NCBI GenBank assembly: GCA_902797495.1
Contig: CADBTH010000003.1
Span: forward strand, 1-6,807
Direction of reading: 5' to 3'
Length of the DNA stretch: 6,807 nt
DNA from: an uncultured Ruminococcus sp.
GTDB taxonomy: Bacteria > Bacillota > Clostridia > Oscillospirales > CAG-272
Notes under the pieces: model-generated
What the model was told of the DNA's origin: nothing
The model's input: the letters and a program-made list of their open reading frames with translations, nothing else
The model's database searches: none
In this document: positions 4,912-6,807 of the stretch, piece after piece
Layout: each line of letters begins with the position of its first letter
Numbering within the stretch: position 1 is the first letter of the stretch
Translations under genes and position numbers: made by a program

Positions 4912-5898
4912 TCATAAGTCTCGCTTCTTGAGCGTTACCGTGACGACTCCGCTCATTGCGTTCGAGCTGAATGAAAACGAAGAGAAGCGGGAAAGCGAGC
5001 GATCCGATCTGATCGTTTCCGTAACGAAATCCCTGATCTCTTCCGGCTCCGCGGGCTTTATCAGCCTGAAGCTGACGCGGTGCGGAGACCTTGCCGCGCG
5101 CTTCAGAGCGGGCGCGGCGCCAGCGATATCTTCAAAAGAGAGCTTTTGGAGCGAATAGTAGTCCTTTCCGCCGACAGGACACCCCGGAACGGGGAAGTCG
5201 GCGCTTCCGTGGTCGCGCGACATGATCGAATCCGGAACGTTCAGATAATCGTATCTGATCCCGTCCCCCGACAGCGTGTTGTCGAACGTGACGTCGACGC
5301 CGTACGGGACGTTCCCGCTGAAGACGACGTTCCACGCGTGCCGCTCCGATTTTTTGCCCGTCGCCTCGTCCGGAGGAACACCGATCCCGGTGACGACGAG
5401 CGAATCGATGCCGACCTCGTCGCAGAGCAGCTTGAAGGTCTTCGCCATCCCTTCGCAAACGCCTATCCCGTGGCAAAGAGGCCCCGTCACTTCGTGCGAG
5501 TAGGACTTCGTCAGCCTGTCGTATCGGACGTTTTTCACGATATAGTCGTGTATGAACAGTTCCTTTTCGTAGAGGCTGAGCGACGCGGCGGGAGCGAGGA
5601 TCTTTCCGACTCTCTTCTTCACCGTTTCGAGGGCGGTCTCGCGCTCCGCCTTCTTCATGTTGTAAACGGGTATCACGGTGACCTTTGACGAGCCCTCGTA
5701 ATATTTGAACGAGAGCTTTTCCACCCCGAAGATCAGAGGACAGTCGAGCTTGACCATGGAAAAGATCTCGCCGAGACGGTCAGTCGGTAGGCGGGGAGCT
5801 GAGAACTGCTTTTCAAAGGAGTAAAGCCCCTTTGCGTAAGCGCGGTAAACGTCGCGCTCCGCGGACGAGAGACAGCTCTCGTAGTACCTGAAGCTCAT
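4912..5898 (-). CDS. Transglutaminase-like (papain-fold) domain protein
   Basis: Proteins of this superfamily use a Cys-His-Asp triad. Bacterial members are mostly peptidases or amide-processing enzymes rather than true cross-linkers. The 328-residue protein has an N-terminal helical region (1-105), then EKELFIHDYIVKNVRYD (111-127), the usual lead-in to the catalytic core. C148 sits in GVCEGMA, H187 in RHAWN and D202 in GVDVTFDN, so the triad is complete. After the core (to about 230) is a C-terminal region (about 245-328) with no motif I recognise. No signal peptide or membrane segment is visible, which suggests a cytosolic protein, unlike many secreted relatives. The start codon overlaps the preceding stop by one base (TGATG), so it is probably translated by re-initiation after the aminopeptidase gene. 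That pairing suggests a role in peptide processing, but the substrate is unknown. Confidence 0.85.
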   Translation of the reverse strand: MSFRYYESCLSSAERDVYRAYAKGLYSFEKQFSAPRLPTDRLGEIFSMVKLDCPLIFGVEKLSFKYYEGSSKVTVIPVYNMKKAERETALETVKKRVGKILAPAASLSLYEKELFIHDYIVKNVRYDRLTKSYSHEVTGPLCHGIGVCEGMAKTFKLLCDEVGIDSLVVTGIGVPPDEATGKKSERHAWNVVFSGNVPYGVDVTFDNTLSGDGIRYDYLNVPDSIMSRDHGSADFPVPGCPVGGKDYYSLQKLSFEDIAGAAPALKRAARSPHRVSFRLIKPAEPEEIRDFVTETIRSDRSLSRFSSFSFSSNAMSGVVTVTLKKRDL

Positions 5899-6807
5899 CA
5901 GAACGCCCAGTTGCCGTTTCTGAAGATGGGATGGCGGCGGCCCTTTTTGTCGACGCCGGTGATCTCGAGGTCGTCAGTGCCGATCATGAAATCGACGTGG
6001 ATCATCGAGTCGTTGATGCCCATCTCCTGGCACTCCTTGAGCGTGTATTTGTCGTAGTCTTCGATGCAGTTGGAGAATCCCATGCCGAGAGCGAGGTGGC
6101 ACGCGGCGTTCTCGTCGAACAGAGTATTGTAGAAGAGGACTCCTGATTCGGCGATGGGAGACTTCTGGGGAACGAGCGCGCACTCGCCGAGCTTTGCCGC
6201 ACCCTCGTCCATCGAGATCATCTTTTTGAGAAGCTCTTCTCCGCGTTCAGCCTTGACTTCGACCGCGCGGCCGCCCTCGAATCTGACGGAGAAGTTTTCG
6301 ATCAGCTCGCCTCTGTACGAGAGGGGCTTCGACGAGTAAACGATCCCTTCCGCCTCTCCCGCTTTCGGCGACGTGAAGACTTCTTCCGTCGGGATGTTGG
6401 GGTTGAAGTATTCTCCGGACAGCGTGTATTCACCGCCTCCGAGGAACTTTGCGTTTTCTATCAGCCCGACCTTGAGATCGGTGCCGTTTGAAGACTTGTA
6501 TTCAAGAGATACGAGACCGAGCGAATTGAGGTGGTCGCATCTTGCGGTGAGATCGGCGTTGTGTTTTTCCCATGCTGCAACGGGGTCGTCGTCGACGCGG
6601 GACGTGAAGAGGATCTTTTCCCAAAGCTTTTCCATAGCGGCATTTTTCTTCATTCCGGGAAAGACTTTTTTAGCCCACGCTTCGCCGGGAACTGCTGCGA
6701 TACACCATTTATACTTGTTTTCCATCTTGTCGCGGATCGGCTTTATGATCTTCGAGCGCGCGACGATGGACTTCGAGTATTTCTCCTGATTGATGCCCTT
6801 CTGACCG
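5898..6807 (-). CDS. M29-family metallo-aminopeptidase, C-terminal part (5' end outside window)
   Basis: M29 aminopeptidases (AmpS/PepS/aminopeptidase T type) are cytoplasmic two-metal enzymes that release N-terminal residues from peptides. The frame stays open to the right edge, giving 302 visible residues of about 410. The Met at 6725 is internal, because the codons before it read GQKGINQEKYSKSIVARSK, which continues the family sequence. Numbered from that Met, probable metal and catalytic residues are E114/E115 (PTEEVFTSP), E181 (LGECALVP), H210 (AACHLALG), and H243 and D245 (IHVDFMIG). The segment EDYDKYTLKECQEMGINDS (222-240), just before the last motif, is also characteristic. All the C-terminal metal-binding motifs are present, so the visible part looks functional. 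It is the most upstream visible gene of the leftward cluster and overlaps the transglutaminase-like gene by one base. The promoter and true start lie beyond the window. Confidence 0.92.
   Translation of the reverse strand, partial: GQKGINQEKYSKSIVARSKIIKPIRDKMENKYKWCIAAVPGEAWAKKVFPGMKKNAAMEKLWEKILFTSRVDDDPVAAWEKHNADLTARCDHLNSLGLVSLEYKSSNGTDLKVGLIENAKFLGGGEYTLSGEYFNPNIPTEEVFTSPKAGEAEGIVYSSKPLSYRGELIENFSVRFEGGRAVEVKAERGEELLKKMISMDEGAAKLGECALVPQKSPIAESGVLFYNTLFDENAACHLALGMGFSNCIEDYDKYTLKECQEMGINDSMIHVDFMIGTDDLEITGVDKKGRRHPIFRNGNWAF

Noticed and set aside
5080..5688. 202-residue plus-strand frame antisense to the transglutaminase-like gene
   Set aside because: It is a shadow of a gene with a complete Cys-His-Asp triad and has no ribosome site or domain support.

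Overview
The window looks like chromosomal DNA from an anaerobic Bacillota, most likely class Clostridia. This rests on the types of the encoded proteins (a clostridial-style phosphofructokinase, a fermentative D-lactate dehydrogenase, an M29 aminopeptidase, a DUF89 protein and a cytosolic-looking transglutaminase-fold protein), on strong GGAG/GAGG ribosome binding sites, and on simple GC-rich hairpin terminators. Codon third positions are rich in G and C, which produces many long but meaningless antisense reading frames. I cannot name a genus from the sequence.

Layout. The left part is read rightwards: the 3' end of a 6-phosphofructokinase gene (1-441) with a strong terminator, then a gene for a small YgjV-family membrane protein (544-1053) with its own terminator. 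The remainder is read leftwards. Starting at the right edge there is a four-gene cluster: an M29 aminopeptidase (5' end outside the window), a transglutaminase-like protein, a DUF89/ARMT1-like phosphatase and a D-lactate dehydrogenase. The junctions are a 1-nt overlap (TGATG), an 8-nt gap and a 43-nt gap. A terminator with a T-run follows the dehydrogenase gene. Next comes a RimJ/RimL-type GNAT acetyltransferase gene, and then a CorA-family metal-ion transporter gene with a near-consensus sigma-70 promoter of its own.

The ygjV-like gene and corA converge on a 288-nt non-coding gap (1054-1341) that is unusually rich in structure. The two genes end in near-identical terminators in opposite orientation, sharing GGCGGGGTTTCAG. 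Between them lie a 10-nt inverted repeat that encloses and overlaps a GC-rich hairpin, a 58-nt segmented stem-loop, and a perfect 13-bp hairpin built from two tandem copies of a 10-bp palindrome. This is the part of the window not explained by ordinary genes. It could be a REP/MITE-like non-autonomous repeat or a structured RNA, and the sequence alone does not decide which.

Functionally, the left-strand cluster combines peptide trimming, a putative peptidase/transglutaminase fold, sugar-phosphate damage control and pyruvate-to-D-lactate reduction. A link to peptide and sugar fermentation is plausible but inferred. No phage, CRISPR, tRNA or rRNA feature was seen.
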